A program made the translations under genes and the position numbers. The notes under the pieces were generated by a model that saw only the letters and a list, made by a program, of their open reading frames with translations, was not told where the DNA came from and ran no database searches. From assembly GCA_012027055.1 (NCBI GenBank), contig VEPF01000164.1, positions 615 to 12,612 on the forward strand: DNA of 11,998 nucleotides, written 5' to 3'. Origin of the DNA: Gemmatimonadota bacterium. Lineage in GTDB: Bacteria > Gemmatimonadota > Gemmatimonadetes > Longimicrobiales > RSA9. Below, in pieces: positions 1-7,114 of this stretch. The stretch's first letter is position 1. Every line of letters begins with the position of its first letter.

Positions 1-1464
1 GCCGCGGCGCCAGCCCTGCACCAGCGGAGCCCGCCGCGCCGGGGTCATGGCGGGCTCGAAGTGCGCGGGGGCACTGCGGGCACCCAGGAACTCGTCCGCG
101 CTGGCCCACACGCCGGCGGCGATGCCGGCCAGGCCGGCCGCGCCGAGCGCGGTGGTGTCCACCAGGTGCGGGCGGCGGACGGTAATGCCGAGCAGATCGG
201 CCTGGAACTGCATCAGCCAGTCGTTTTGCGACGCACCACCGTCTACGGCCAGCTCGTCCGTCGCGCGCCCGGCATCGGCCTCCATCGCGTGCAGCACATC
301 GGCCGTACCGTAGGCCATCGCCTCGAGGGCTGCCCGCACCAGGTGGGCCCGGCCCGTGCCGCGGGTCAGGCCGACGATGGTGCCGCGCGCCTCCGCGTTC
401 CAGTGCGGCGCGCCCAGGCCGACGAACGCAGGCACGAAGTAAACGCCATCGTTGCTCTCGATGCTCCGCGCGATGGCTTCCGTCTCGGCCGCAGTGGCGA
501 CCAGGCCCAGCCCATCGCGCAGCCACTGCACCGCGGCGCCCGCAATGAAGATCGAGCCCTCCAGCGCGTAGGCGGGCTCGCCGCGCGGTCCGCAGGCGAC
601 GGTGGTGAGCAGGCCGCTGCGGGAGCGCACGCGCTCGCCGCCGGTCTGGAGCAGCAGGAACGCGCCGGTGCCGTAAGTGTTCTTGGCCAACCCCGCGGTA
701 TGGCACCCCTGGCCGAAGAGCGCGGCCTGCTGGTCGCCGGCGATGCCGGCCACCGGCACCGGCACGCCCAAGAGATCCGCCGACGTCTCGCCGTACACCG
801 CGGCCGAGCTCCGGACCTCGGGCAGCAGCGCGCGCGGCACGCCGAAGAGCTGCAGCAGATCTTCATCCCAGCGCAGGTTTTCGATGTCGTAGAGCAGCGT
901 GCGCGAGGCGTTGGTGGGATCGGTGACGTGCGCCCGCCCGCCGGTCAGCTGCCAGACCAGCCAGGAGTCGATGGTGCCGGCCGCCAGCTCGCCCTGCTCG
1001 GCGCGCACGCCGAGACCGGGCCCGTGCTCGCGCAGCCGCACGAGCTTGGTGGCGGAGAAGTACGGGTCGAGCACCAGGCCTGTGCGCGCGCGCACCCACT
1101 CCTCCCTGCCCTGCTCCCGGAGCGCACGGCAGCGCGCGCTGGTGCGTCGGTCCTGCCACACGATGGCCCGGTGGACCGGCTCGCCCGTGGCGCGGTCCCA
1201 GACCACCACGGTCTCGCGCTGGTTGGTGATACCGATCCCGGCCAGCTCGAGGGCGGGACGGATGGTGCGCGCCTGGTCCACGGCCGCCCGCGCCACGTGC
1301 ACGACCGAGCGCCAGATCTCGAGCGGGTCGTGCTCGACCCAGCCGGGCTGCGGGAAATACTGCGGGAATTCGACGTAGGCGCGGCCGATCACAGCGCCAT
1401 TGTCGTCGAACACAAGCGCCGTCGAGCCGGTCGTGCCCTGATCGATGGCGATGACGGCTTTCAT
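1..1464 (-). CDS. glpK: Glycerol kinase, C-terminus cut by window edge
   Basis: ATP-dependent cytosolic phosphorylation of glycerol to sn-glycerol-3-phosphate (FGGY kinase family). The protein begins MKAVIAIDQGTTGSTALVFD, the classic N-terminal phosphate-binding motif. Further family signatures follow in order: ITNQRETVVVWDR, IVWQDRRT, PYFSATKL, TDPTNASRTLLYDIENLRWD, GIAGDQQAALFGQGC, KNTYGTGAFLL, FVGLGAPHW and VDGGASQNDWLMQFQAD. Exactly 488 codons are visible with no stop, ending with a family-like VQGWRRG; glycerol kinases are usually near 500 residues, so only about ten residues are missing. The ATG at 1464 overlaps the mtnA stop (ATGA) and has a GAGGTG ribosome site at 1474-1469, so it is probably translationally coupled. 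It is the last visible gene of the dtd-maf-mtnA-glpK run; no glycerol transporter or glpD is visible beside it. Assignment is essentially certain. Confidence 0.97.
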   Translation of the reverse strand, partial: MKAVIAIDQGTTGSTALVFDDNGAVIGRAYVEFPQYFPQPGWVEHDPLEIWRSVVHVARAAVDQARTIRPALELAGIGITNQRETVVVWDRATGEPVHRAIVWQDRRTSARCRALREQGREEWVRARTGLVLDPYFSATKLVRLREHGPGLGVRAEQGELAAGTIDSWLVWQLTGGRAHVTDPTNASRTLLYDIENLRWDEDLLQLFGVPRALLPEVRSSAAVYGETSADLLGVPVPVAGIAGDQQAALFGQGCHTAGLAKNTYGTGAFLLLQTGGERVRSRSGLLTTVACGPRGEPAYALEGSIFIAGAAVQWLRDGLGLVATAAETEAIARSIESNDGVYFVPAFVGLGAPHWNAEARGTIVGLTRGTGRAHLVRAALEAMAYGTADVLHAMEADAGRATDELAVDGGASQNDWLMQFQADLLGITVRRPHLVDTTALGAAGLAGIAAGVWASADEFLGARSAPAHFEPAMTPARRAPLVQGWRRG

Positions 1465-2519
1465 GCGGCACCTCGCAGGAAGTCGTAGGGCGGGCGGTGC
1501 ACGCCCCGGTCAGTGACGATGGCGTCAACCAGTGCAGCGGGCGTGACATCGAACGGGGGCGCGTACACGGCCACGTGCTCCGGCGCGGTGAGCCGGCCGA
1601 AGCCGCGGATCACCTCGGCCGCGCCGCGCTGCTCGATGGGAATGGCCTCGCCGTCCGGCGTGCCCGGGTCGACCGTGCTGGTGGGCGCGAAGACGTAAAA
1701 TGGAACGCCGTGCCGGCGGGCGAGCACCGCCAGGCCGTAGGTCCCGATCTTGTTGGCGACGTCGCCGTTCGCAGCGATCCGGTCGGCACCGACCAGCACG
1801 GCATCGATGCGCTCGCTGCGCAGCAGAGACGCGCCCGCGTTGTCGGGCAGCACCGTGACCTCGATGCCCGCGCGCTGCAGCTCCCAGGCGGTGATCCGGC
1901 TGCCCTGCAGGAGCGGCCGCGTCTCGTCCGCGAACACGCGCACCCTGCGCCCCGCTGCATGGGCCAGGTAGACGGGCGCGAGCGCGGTGCCCATGCCCGC
2001 GGTCGCGAGCGCGCCGGCGTTGCAGTGCGTGAGCACGGTGAGCGGATCGTCTTTCGGCAGCAGCGTGAGACCGTGCTCGCCCAGGGCGCGGCACATGGCG
2101 CGGTCTTCTGCCAGGATCGCGTCGGCCTCGGCGCGCAGGCGCTCAACGAGCTCCAGCGGCGACATTTCGGCCGGGAGCGCGTGGGCCAGGTGCCGTACGC
2201 GTTCGACCGCCCAGGCGAGGTTCACCGCGGTGGGGCGCGCGGTGGCGAGCAGGCCGGCGGTCTCGTCGATCCTGGCCAGCAGCGGCGCGCGTCTCAGGTG
2301 GAGGTGCCCCGCGGCAGCGAGGGCCAGCAGCAGCGCGGCCGCCACACCGATCGCGGGGGCGCCGCGAACTCGCAGGGCTCGTATCGCTTCGACCATCTGC
2401 TCGGGGGTATCGATCCGCAGATAGACCTCGTGCTCGGGGAGCCGCGTCTGATCCAGGATCTCGATCGCCTGGGCATCCGCGGCCCAGCGGAGGGCCTGGG
2501 GATGAGGGACGTCGTTCAC
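1461..2519 (-). CDS. mtnA: Methylthioribose-1-phosphate isomerase
   Basis: Converts 5-methylthioribose-1-phosphate to 5-methylthioribulose-1-phosphate in the methionine salvage pathway (eIF2B-alpha-like fold, cytosolic). The 352-residue product matches the usual length of about 350. Landmarks: RVRGAPAIGVAAA (51-62), the catalytic cysteine in THCNAGALAT (C166), the catalytic aspartate in VLVGADRIAANGDVANKIGT (D246), and APTSTVD near 278-284. Start is GTG at 2519, which overlaps the maf stop as GTGA; a GGAG ribosome site lies at 2531-2528, 8 nt upstream. An open frame extends further upstream but only as a shadow of maf. The stop overlaps the glpK ATG by four bases. No other methionine-salvage gene is in the window, so its pathway partners must lie elsewhere. 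Close paralogues (ribose-1,5-bisphosphate isomerase, eIF2B-like) are less likely given the Cys/Asp pair and the motif set. Confidence 0.95.
   Translation of the reverse strand: MNDVPHPQALRWAADAQAIEILDQTRLPEHEVYLRIDTPEQMVEAIRALRVRGAPAIGVAAALLLALAAAGHLHLRRAPLLARIDETAGLLATARPTAVNLAWAVERVRHLAHALPAEMSPLELVERLRAEADAILAEDRAMCRALGEHGLTLLPKDDPLTVLTHCNAGALATAGMGTALAPVYLAHAAGRRVRVFADETRPLLQGSRITAWELQRAGIEVTVLPDNAGASLLRSERIDAVLVGADRIAANGDVANKIGTYGLAVLARRHGVPFYVFAPTSTVDPGTPDGEAIPIEQRGAAEVIRGFGRLTAPEHVAVYAPPFDVTPAALVDAIVTDRGVHRPPYDFLRGAA
1469..1474 (-). promoter_or_regulatory. Ribosome binding site of glpK
   Basis: GAGGTG on the minus strand, four bases before the glpK ATG and inside the end of mtnA. It supports the ATG at 1464 as the true start even though it overlaps the mtnA stop codon. 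Confidence 0.6.
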
Positions 2520-3124
2520 GGCAGCCGCTCCAGGCCGCGGAAGTCGTAGCGCCAGCCGTGCCGCGCCAGCAGATCGATGAAGCGCGCGATCGGGAAACCC
2601 ATGACCGCGAAGAAATCGCCCTCGATGCGGTCCACGAGCGCCGAGCCGTAGCCCTGGATGCCGTACGCGCCCGCCTTGTCGAGTGGTTCGCCGGTGGCCA
2701 CGTAGGCACGCGCGGTGGCGGCGTCGAAGCCCCGGAAGTGGACGCGCACGCACTCTACGGCGCTGAGCACCGCGCCGCCGGTTGCGACCGCGATGCCGGT
2801 GGCGACCAGGTGCGTGCGGCCCTCGAGCCGGAGGAGCATGCGCACCGCGTCCTCCGCGTCCGCCGGCTTGCCCAGCACCACGCCTTCCAGCGCCACGACC
2901 GTGTCGCTGCCGATCACGAGGAGGTCACCGTCCTGCACGGGCAGCGTGCGGATCACCGCCTCCGCCTTCTCGCGCGCCAGCCGCTCGGCATGAGGCGCGG
3001 GCTCCTCGTGGGGCGGCCAGGTTAACTCGATGTCCGCGGGCCGTACATCGAGGGCGAGACCGAGCAGCTCCAGCAACTGCGCCCGCCGCGGGGATTGCGA
3101 TGCCAGGACCAGGCGGGGCGACAC
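2516..3124 (-). CDS. maf: Maf/YhdE-type nucleoside triphosphate pyrophosphatase
   Basis: House-cleaning enzyme that hydrolyses non-canonical or excess NTPs to NMP and pyrophosphate. The 202-residue protein shows the Maf signature set: LVLASQSPRRAQLLELL at the N-terminus (SPRR 11-14), the catalytic SDTVV (D74), LGKPADAEDA (85-93), and GEPLDKAGAYGIQGYGSALV (145-164), then a C-terminal FFAVMGFPIA where dTTP/UTP-type (YhdE) members carry a related motif. This points to the dTTP/UTP pyrophosphatase subgroup, although specificity is inferred by motif memory only. Start is GTG at 3124, 4 bp after the dtd stop, with a GGAG at 3138-3135 inside the end of dtd. Its own stop overlaps the mtnA GTG. Gene identity is secure; exact substrate is not. 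Confidence 0.93.
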   Translation of the reverse strand: MSPRLVLASQSPRRAQLLELLGLALDVRPADIELTWPPHEEPAPHAERLAREKAEAVIRTLPVQDGDLLVIGSDTVVALEGVVLGKPADAEDAVRMLLRLEGRTHLVATGIAVATGGAVLSAVECVRVHFRGFDAATARAYVATGEPLDKAGAYGIQGYGSALVDRIEGDFFAVMGFPIARFIDLLARHGWRYDFRGLERLP

Positions 3125-3128
3125 GGGG

Positions 3129-3572
3129 TCAGCGCTCCAGGATCAGGGTGACGGGCCCATCGTTCACCAGGTCCACATCCATCAGCGCGCCGAATTCGCC
3201 GGTCGCGATCGGGCCGGGCGCGCGCTCGCGGAGCAGGCGCACGAATTCGTCGTAGAGCGGGATGGCCAGCTCCGGCGGCGCGGCATCGATGAAACTCGGC
3301 CGGCGGCCCTTGCGGGTATCGCCATAGAGCGTGAACTGGCTGACCACGAGCACACCCCCGCCCGGGACCTCGTCGAGGCCCCGGTTCATCTTGCCATCCT
3401 CATCGGAGAAGAGGCGGAGCGAGAGGACCTTATCGGCCATCCAGGCCAGCTGTTCCGCAGTATCGGTGGCGGCGAAGCCCACCAACAGGCAGAAGCCCCG
3501 GCCGATGCGGCCGGTCACGCGGCCGTCGATCCGGACTTCCGCCCGGGAGACCCGCTGGAGCACGATTCTCAT
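3129..3572 (-). CDS. dtd: D-aminoacyl-tRNA deacylase
   Basis: Removes D-amino acids (and glycine misloaded on tRNA-Ala) from tRNA, a cytosolic chirality proofreading step. The 147-residue product has the normal DTD length and starts MRIVLQRVSRAEVRIDG. Both active-site motifs are present: VVSQFTLYGDTRKGRRPSF (SQFTL at 78-82) and VNDGPVTLIL (Gly139-Pro140 of the NxGPVT motif). The start at 3572 was chosen because the family begins at exactly this MRIVxQRV; an in-frame upstream ATG at 3608 would add twelve unrelated residues. No Shine-Dalgarno-like purine run precedes the ATG (the upstream bases read ccctccctgc), so the mRNA may be leaderless or weakly initiated. First gene of the dtd-maf-mtnA-glpK run; the inserted element begins about 100 bp upstream. 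Confidence 0.96.
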   Translation of the reverse strand: MRIVLQRVSRAEVRIDGRVTGRIGRGFCLLVGFAATDTAEQLAWMADKVLSLRLFSDEDGKMNRGLDEVPGGGVLVVSQFTLYGDTRKGRRPSFIDAAPPELAIPLYDEFVRLLRERAPGPIATGEFGALMDVDLVNDGPVTLILER

Positions 3573-3673
3573 GCAGGGAGGGTATGGCTGCGCGGGCCGT
3601 GACCGCAAGCAGCTTCAAGCGGACGAAGATCCAGGAGGCACCGGCGGGCATAGACCCTGCCGCGACGTCGGCC

Positions 3674-3694
3674 GGTGTTCTCGGAAGCTGTTGG
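3674..3694 (+). repeat. Left terminal inverted repeat
   Basis: Begins GGTGTTCTCGG, then AA, then GCTGTTGG. It matches the reverse complement of 4640-4660 at 19 of 21 positions (the differing dinucleotide is AA here, GT in the right copy). After a 3-base insertion here (TGG) both repeats continue with CGGA, so similarity extends slightly inward to 3701. Confidence 0.8.
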
Positions 3695-3745
3695 TGGCGG
3701 ATGGTGCCATGGGCGCGCCCCGCAGCGCGTATGAATGTCCCGGCC

Positions 3746-4864
3746 ATGGATTCCCATCGATCGCAGGACGCGTTGATCCGAGCCGTCCGGGAGCGGCGGC
3801 TCGCCGACGGATTGCGGTGTCCGCACTGCGACTCGGAGGAGGTCATCCGTTGGGGACATTTCTCGGGCCGCCAGCGCTACCGCTGCCGATCGTGCCGCCG
3901 CTGCTTCTCCGATCTCACGGCCACGGTCCTGGCCAATCGCAAACGGCTGGACGCGTGGCCTGCCTACTTCCGCAGCCTCGGCAGGAGCGAAACCGTCCGA
4001 ACCGCGGCGCGAACCGCCGACGTCGCAGCCAGCACCGCGTTTCGTTGGCGCCATCTGATCCTGTCCGCAATCCGCGAAACTGACCGCACGACCTTCGCGG
4101 GCATGGTGGAGTTTGCTCAAACATACCTGCGCTACAGCGCGAAGGGCCCTCGACGCCGTGATCCGGACGACGAATGGCGAGAGAACAAGTACGTGTCTCC
4201 GGATTGGCCTTTTGTACTGCCGGGCTGGGTCCTGGTCGTGGTGCGGGACCGGAATGGCAATTCGGGCGCGGAGTTGATCGCCACTCGCACGGTCACGGGG
4301 GACCAATTGGTCCTTGCGTTCGACGCCGTGTTGTCCGGCGATGCGACGCTGTTGTGCAACAGTGGAAGGCTCGGACCCTACGGCAGGCTGATCGGCACGC
4401 CCGCTGGTAGGAACCGCCGAGTCGTGAGAGTGCCGAACGGAGGCCGGCCGGGCTACGACCCTCACCACAACAACAGCGCGCGGAGCTGGATTGTCGGCTT
4501 CAAGGCCTGGCTGGTACCGTTTCGCGGCGTAGCGACTCGGTACGTGACGAACTACACCGCATGGCTTCGGATGATTGACGTGCTGGATGCAGGGCCCTGG
4601 TTCTTCGCGCTGTTCCCCTTCGGCTGCGGTTCCGGTCCGCCAACAGCACCCGAGAACACCGACGGACGGCGCGCCGATGACGATATCGGCCCCGCGCCCG
4701 GCGCCGCGGATCCAGGACTCAGTCGAGCGGCAGGTAGATCAGCGTCACCAGCTCCGCCGGCGGCACCACGTCGGGGTCGCTCACGTACTCCTCCCACATA
4801 CCCGCAAACCGCGTCCAGCCGGCTTCGTTCTCGAGGTAGTCGTGCGCGATCAGCCAGCGGGTGA
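3746..4864 (+). CDS. IS1595/ISXO2-like transposase, catalytic residues apparently lost
   Basis: Transposase-like protein inside the inserted element. Numbering from the ATG at 3746: zinc ribbon CPHC (25-28) and CRSC (47-50), then RRCFSDLTATVLANRKRLD and a helix-turn-helix-like RTAARTADVAASTAFRWRHLIL (88-106), then an ISXO2-like domain (about 115-280) ending FRGVATRYVTNYTAWLRM, very typical of the family. Where relatives have a DE pair in VExDET(Y/F), this one has FAQT (A124, Q125). Where they have LCTDG it has LCNSG (S206). At the Asn-rich NVNxYHSRxKxW motif it has NSARSWIVGFKAW, with R or A in place of Asn. So no plausible catalytic triad remains. Family similarity stops near 4580; the last ~95 codons cross the right repeat and overlap the gyrI-like gene antisense, so they are probably not native. 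ATGs at 3731 and 3701 are alternative starts; none has a good ribosome site. Codons such as GCT CAA ACA are unlike the GC3-rich neighbours. It could be a decaying or a repurposed DNA-binding protein. Confidence 0.75.
   Translation: MDSHRSQDALIRAVRERRLADGLRCPHCDSEEVIRWGHFSGRQRYRCRSCRRCFSDLTATVLANRKRLDAWPAYFRSLGRSETVRTAARTADVAASTAFRWRHLILSAIRETDRTTFAGMVEFAQTYLRYSAKGPRRRDPDDEWRENKYVSPDWPFVLPGWVLVVVRDRNGNSGAELIATRTVTGDQLVLAFDAVLSGDATLLCNSGRLGPYGRLIGTPAGRNRRVVRVPNGGRPGYDPHHNNSARSWIVGFKAWLVPFRGVATRYVTNYTAWLRMIDVLDAGPWFFALFPFGCGSGPPTAPENTDGRRADDDIGPAPGAADPGLSRAAGRSASPAPPAAPRRGRSRTPPTYPQTASSRLRSRGSRARSASG
4640..4660 (-). repeat. Right terminal inverted repeat
   Basis: Read on the minus strand it is GGTGTTCTCGG, GT, GCTGTTGG, the partner of the left repeat at 3674-3694. 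It lies inside the open frame of the transposase-like gene, whose codons here spell PTAPENT instead of ending before the repeat. Confidence 0.8.
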
Positions 4865-5222
4865 TCTCCCCGTACGTGGCGCCCAGCTCCTGGTACGGGC
4901 CGCGGTGCGTGAATCGGAGCACGCTCCTGGCCGGCAGCTCGCGCACCGCGACACCATCGGCCTCGGGCACGGGAGCCGGCGGCGGGGCACAGGGCATGGC
5001 CAGGGTGAACCGGGTCTCGGATCCCGTGAACGTGGTGTAGATGGCGCGCGGGGCACCGGTGCATTCGAGCCCGTGCGCCTGCAGGTACGCGCCCACGCGG
5101 GGAAAGGCAGCCCTCATGACGGCGCCGATCTCGGCGGGGCCGCTACCGGCCATGCAGTCCGCCTGCACGGCGGTCACAGCGGGCACGGTGACTTCTTCGG
5201 CAGCGAGCGTGGTGTGCGACAA
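4719..5222 (-). CDS. GyrI-like small-molecule-binding domain protein
   Basis: A 167-residue stand-alone effector-binding domain of the GyrI/SOUL-like superfamily, the same fold that senses ligands in MerR- and AraC-type regulators and that in E. coli GyrI (SbmC) binds gyrase. The family core is visible: VTVPAVTAVQA near the N-terminus, IGAVMRAAFPRVGAYLQAHG, GAPRAIYTTF, then PARSVLRFTHRGPYQELGATYGEITRWLIAHDY and the final EEYVSDPDVVPPAELVTLIYLPLD. No DNA-binding domain, signal peptide or membrane segment is present. The start is TTG at 5222, supported by a perfect GGAGGT four bases upstream. It lies 56 bp after the glmS stop in the same direction and may be the last gene of a glmM-glmS transcript. 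Ligand and role cannot be read from the sequence. Its 3' end is overlapped antisense by the readthrough frame of the adjacent transposase-like gene. Confidence 0.8.
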   Translation of the reverse strand: MSHTTLAAEEVTVPAVTAVQADCMAGSGPAEIGAVMRAAFPRVGAYLQAHGLECTGAPRAIYTTFTGSETRFTLAMPCAPPPAPVPEADGVAVRELPARSVLRFTHRGPYQELGATYGEITRWLIAHDYLENEAGWTRFAGMWEEYVSDPDVVPPAELVTLIYLPLD

Positions 5223-5226
5223 TGCA

Positions 5227-5232
5227 ACCTCC
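5227..5232 (-). promoter_or_regulatory. Ribosome binding site that decides a TTG start
   Basis: GGAGGT on the minus strand, four bases before TTG at 5222. It is among the clearest Shine-Dalgarno sites in the window and fixes the rare TTG as start of the GyrI-like gene. Confidence 0.75.
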
Positions 5233-5278
5233 GGTCTTCATGGTCGTCGGCGGAGCGGGCACCGACGCCCGAGGGGCA

Positions 5279-7114
5279 TCACTCCACGGTGACGCTCTTG
5301 GCCAGGTTCCTGGGCATGTCCACGTCGCAGCCGCGCAGCACGGCGATGTGGTACGCGAGCAGCTGGAGCGGGATGGTGCACAGGATCGGGGCCAGCATGT
5401 CGCTGGTGGGCGGCACCGGGATCAGGTGGTCCACCAGCCGCGCGATCTCGGTGTCCCCGTCCGTGACCACGGCGATGATCCGCCCGCGCCGCGCCTTCAC
5501 TTCCTGGATGTTCGACAGCACCTTGCTGTAGACGGCGTCCCGCGGCGCCACCACGACCACCGGCATGTTCTCGTCGATCAGCGCGATCGGGCCGTGCTTC
5601 ATCTCGGCCGCGGGCAGGCCCTCGGCGTGGATGTAGCTGATCTCCTTCAGCTTGAGCGCGCCCTCGAGCGCGGTCGGGAAGTTGTAGCCGCGGCCCAGGT
5701 ACAGGAAGTTGGTGGCGCTCCGGTAGGTGCGGGCCAGCTCGTGGAGCGCGTCGTTCAACTCCAGCACCTGCTCCACCTGCTCGGGAATGCGCTGCAGCTC
5801 CTCCAGGATGGCCCGCCCCTGCGCTGCCGAGAGCGCGCCGCGCAGCCGGCCCATGCGCACGGTGAAGAGCAGCAGCGCCACCACCTGGCTGGTGAACGCC
5901 TTGGTGGATGCGACGCCGATCTCCGGGCCGGCGTGCAGGTAGATGCCGCCCTGCGCTTCGCGCGCAATGGTCGAGCCGACCACGTTGACGATGCCCAGCA
6001 CCGTCGCGCCCAGGGCCCGGGCCTCGCGCATGGCGGCGAGCGTGTCCGCGGTCTCGCCGGACTGGCTGATCACCAGCATGAGCGTGCGCTCGTCCGCGAT
6101 CGGCTTGCGATAGCGAAACTCGGACGCGTACTCCACGTCCACCGGGATGCGGCAGATCTCCTCGAGCATGTACTCGCCGATGAGCGCGGAATGCCACGAG
6201 GTGCCGCAGGCGCTGATGATGATGCGGTCGAACGCGGCCAGCTCCCGGTCCTCGAGGTTCAGGCCGCCGAATTTCACGGTGCCATCCTCGAGCAGGATAC
6301 GGCCGCGGAATGCCTGCCGGATGGTGTGCGGCTGCTCGAAGATCTCCTTGAGCATGAAGTGCGGATGGCCGCCCTTCTCGATCGCGTCCAGGTCCCAGGC
6401 AATGGTCCTGACCTCGCGCTCGACGGCGTGGCCGGCCAGGGACATGACCTCGTAGCCGCCCGGTGCGAGCACGGCCATCTCGCCATCCTCGAGGTAGACC
6501 ACGCTCCGGGTCTGCGCGAGCACGGCAGCGACGTCGCTGGCCACGTAGTACTCGCCCTGCTCGCCGACCCCCACCAGCAGCGGGCTTCCCTTGCGCGCCG
6601 CCACGATCTTCTGCGGCTCCCGGCTGCTCACGATGGCGAGACCGTAGGCGCCTTCCACCTGGTGCAGTGCTTCGCGCACCGCTTCCTCGAGGTTGCCCTG
6701 GTAGGCCTCCTCGATCAGGTGCGCCACCACCTCGGTATCGGTCTCGCTCCGGAACGTGTGCCCCAGGGCCTCGAGTTGCTTCCGGAGCGTGGGGGCGTTC
6801 TCGATGATGCCGTTGTGCACCACCGCGATGTCGTCGCCGCAGCTCAGGTGCGGGTGCGCATTGGCCTCCGTGGGCGCACCGTGCGTGGCCCAGCGGGTGT
6901 GCGCGATGCCCACGCTGCCACCCGGCGCCTCGCAGTTCCCCACCAGCCTCTCCAGCTCCGCGATCTTGCCCACCGCCTTGCGGGTGAGCATGCCCTGCCC
7001 GTCCAGGATGCTGATCCCGGCCGAGTCGTAGCCGCGGTACTCGAGCCGGCGCAGCCCCTCCAGCAGGAGCGGCACCGCCGGGCGGTCACCCACGTAGCCG
7101 ACTATTCCGCACAT
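5279..7114 (-). CDS. glmS: Glutamine-fructose-6-phosphate aminotransferase (isomerizing)
   Basis: Makes glucosamine-6-phosphate from fructose-6-phosphate and glutamine, the first step to UDP-GlcNAc. The 611-residue product is full length. The N-terminal glutaminase begins MCGIVGYVGDRPA with the catalytic Cys exposed after Met removal, followed by LEYRGYDSAGI, IAHTRWATHGAPTEANAHPH and VVHNGIIENA. Two SIS isomerase domains follow: SACGTSWHSALIGEYMLEEI and VISQSGETADTLAA, PEIGVASTKAFTSQVVAL, then LGRGYNFPTALEGALKLKEI and YIHAEGLPAAEMKHGPIALI. It ends with the canonical DMPRNLAKSVTVE. The ATG at 7114 is fixed by the need for Cys as residue 2; its ribosome site is weak. It lies 92 bp after the GlmM-type gene, in the same direction. 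That leader is too short for a glmS ribozyme and shows no sign of one. Confidence 0.98.
   Translation of the reverse strand: MCGIVGYVGDRPAVPLLLEGLRRLEYRGYDSAGISILDGQGMLTRKAVGKIAELERLVGNCEAPGGSVGIAHTRWATHGAPTEANAHPHLSCGDDIAVVHNGIIENAPTLRKQLEALGHTFRSETDTEVVAHLIEEAYQGNLEEAVREALHQVEGAYGLAIVSSREPQKIVAARKGSPLLVGVGEQGEYYVASDVAAVLAQTRSVVYLEDGEMAVLAPGGYEVMSLAGHAVEREVRTIAWDLDAIEKGGHPHFMLKEIFEQPHTIRQAFRGRILLEDGTVKFGGLNLEDRELAAFDRIIISACGTSWHSALIGEYMLEEICRIPVDVEYASEFRYRKPIADERTLMLVISQSGETADTLAAMREARALGATVLGIVNVVGSTIAREAQGGIYLHAGPEIGVASTKAFTSQVVALLLFTVRMGRLRGALSAAQGRAILEELQRIPEQVEQVLELNDALHELARTYRSATNFLYLGRGYNFPTALEGALKLKEISYIHAEGLPAAEMKHGPIALIDENMPVVVVAPRDAVYSKVLSNIQEVKARRGRIIAVVTDGDTEIARLVDHLIPVPPTSDMLAPILCTIPLQLLAYHIAVLRGCDVDMPRNLAKSVTVE

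Larger units (their letters stand above)
3674..4660 (+). mobile_element. IS1595/ISXO2-like insertion element, probably immobile
   Basis: A 987-bp unit bounded by imperfect 21-bp terminal inverted repeats (3674-3694 and 4640-4660) and filled by one transposase-like gene. Its size fits the IS1595 family, as does the gene (N-terminal zinc ribbon, helix-turn-helix region, ISXO2-like DDE/N-type domain). It sits between gyrI-like and dtd, opposite in direction to every other gene from 1 to 9300. Without it, the gyrI stop and dtd start would be about 160 bp apart. No exact 8-bp target duplication flanks it: the eight bases to the left read CGTCGGCC and to the right GACGGACG. Together with diverged repeats and missing catalytic residues in the encoded protein, this suggests an old insertion that cannot move by itself. 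Family assignment is from remembered motif patterns. Confidence 0.75.

Noticed and set aside
61..1488. 475-codon open frame on the plus strand opposite glpK
   Set aside because: It mirrors a perfectly conserved glycerol kinase on the other strand; long antisense frames are expected at this GC content and its translation resembles no family.
1497..2549. 350-codon plus-strand frame opposite mtnA
   Set aside because: Antisense shadow of mtnA, low-complexity translation, no ribosome site.
3584..3745. Upstream start of the transposase-like gene at 3584
   Set aside because: That start lies outside the left terminal repeat, and the added residues are not family-like.
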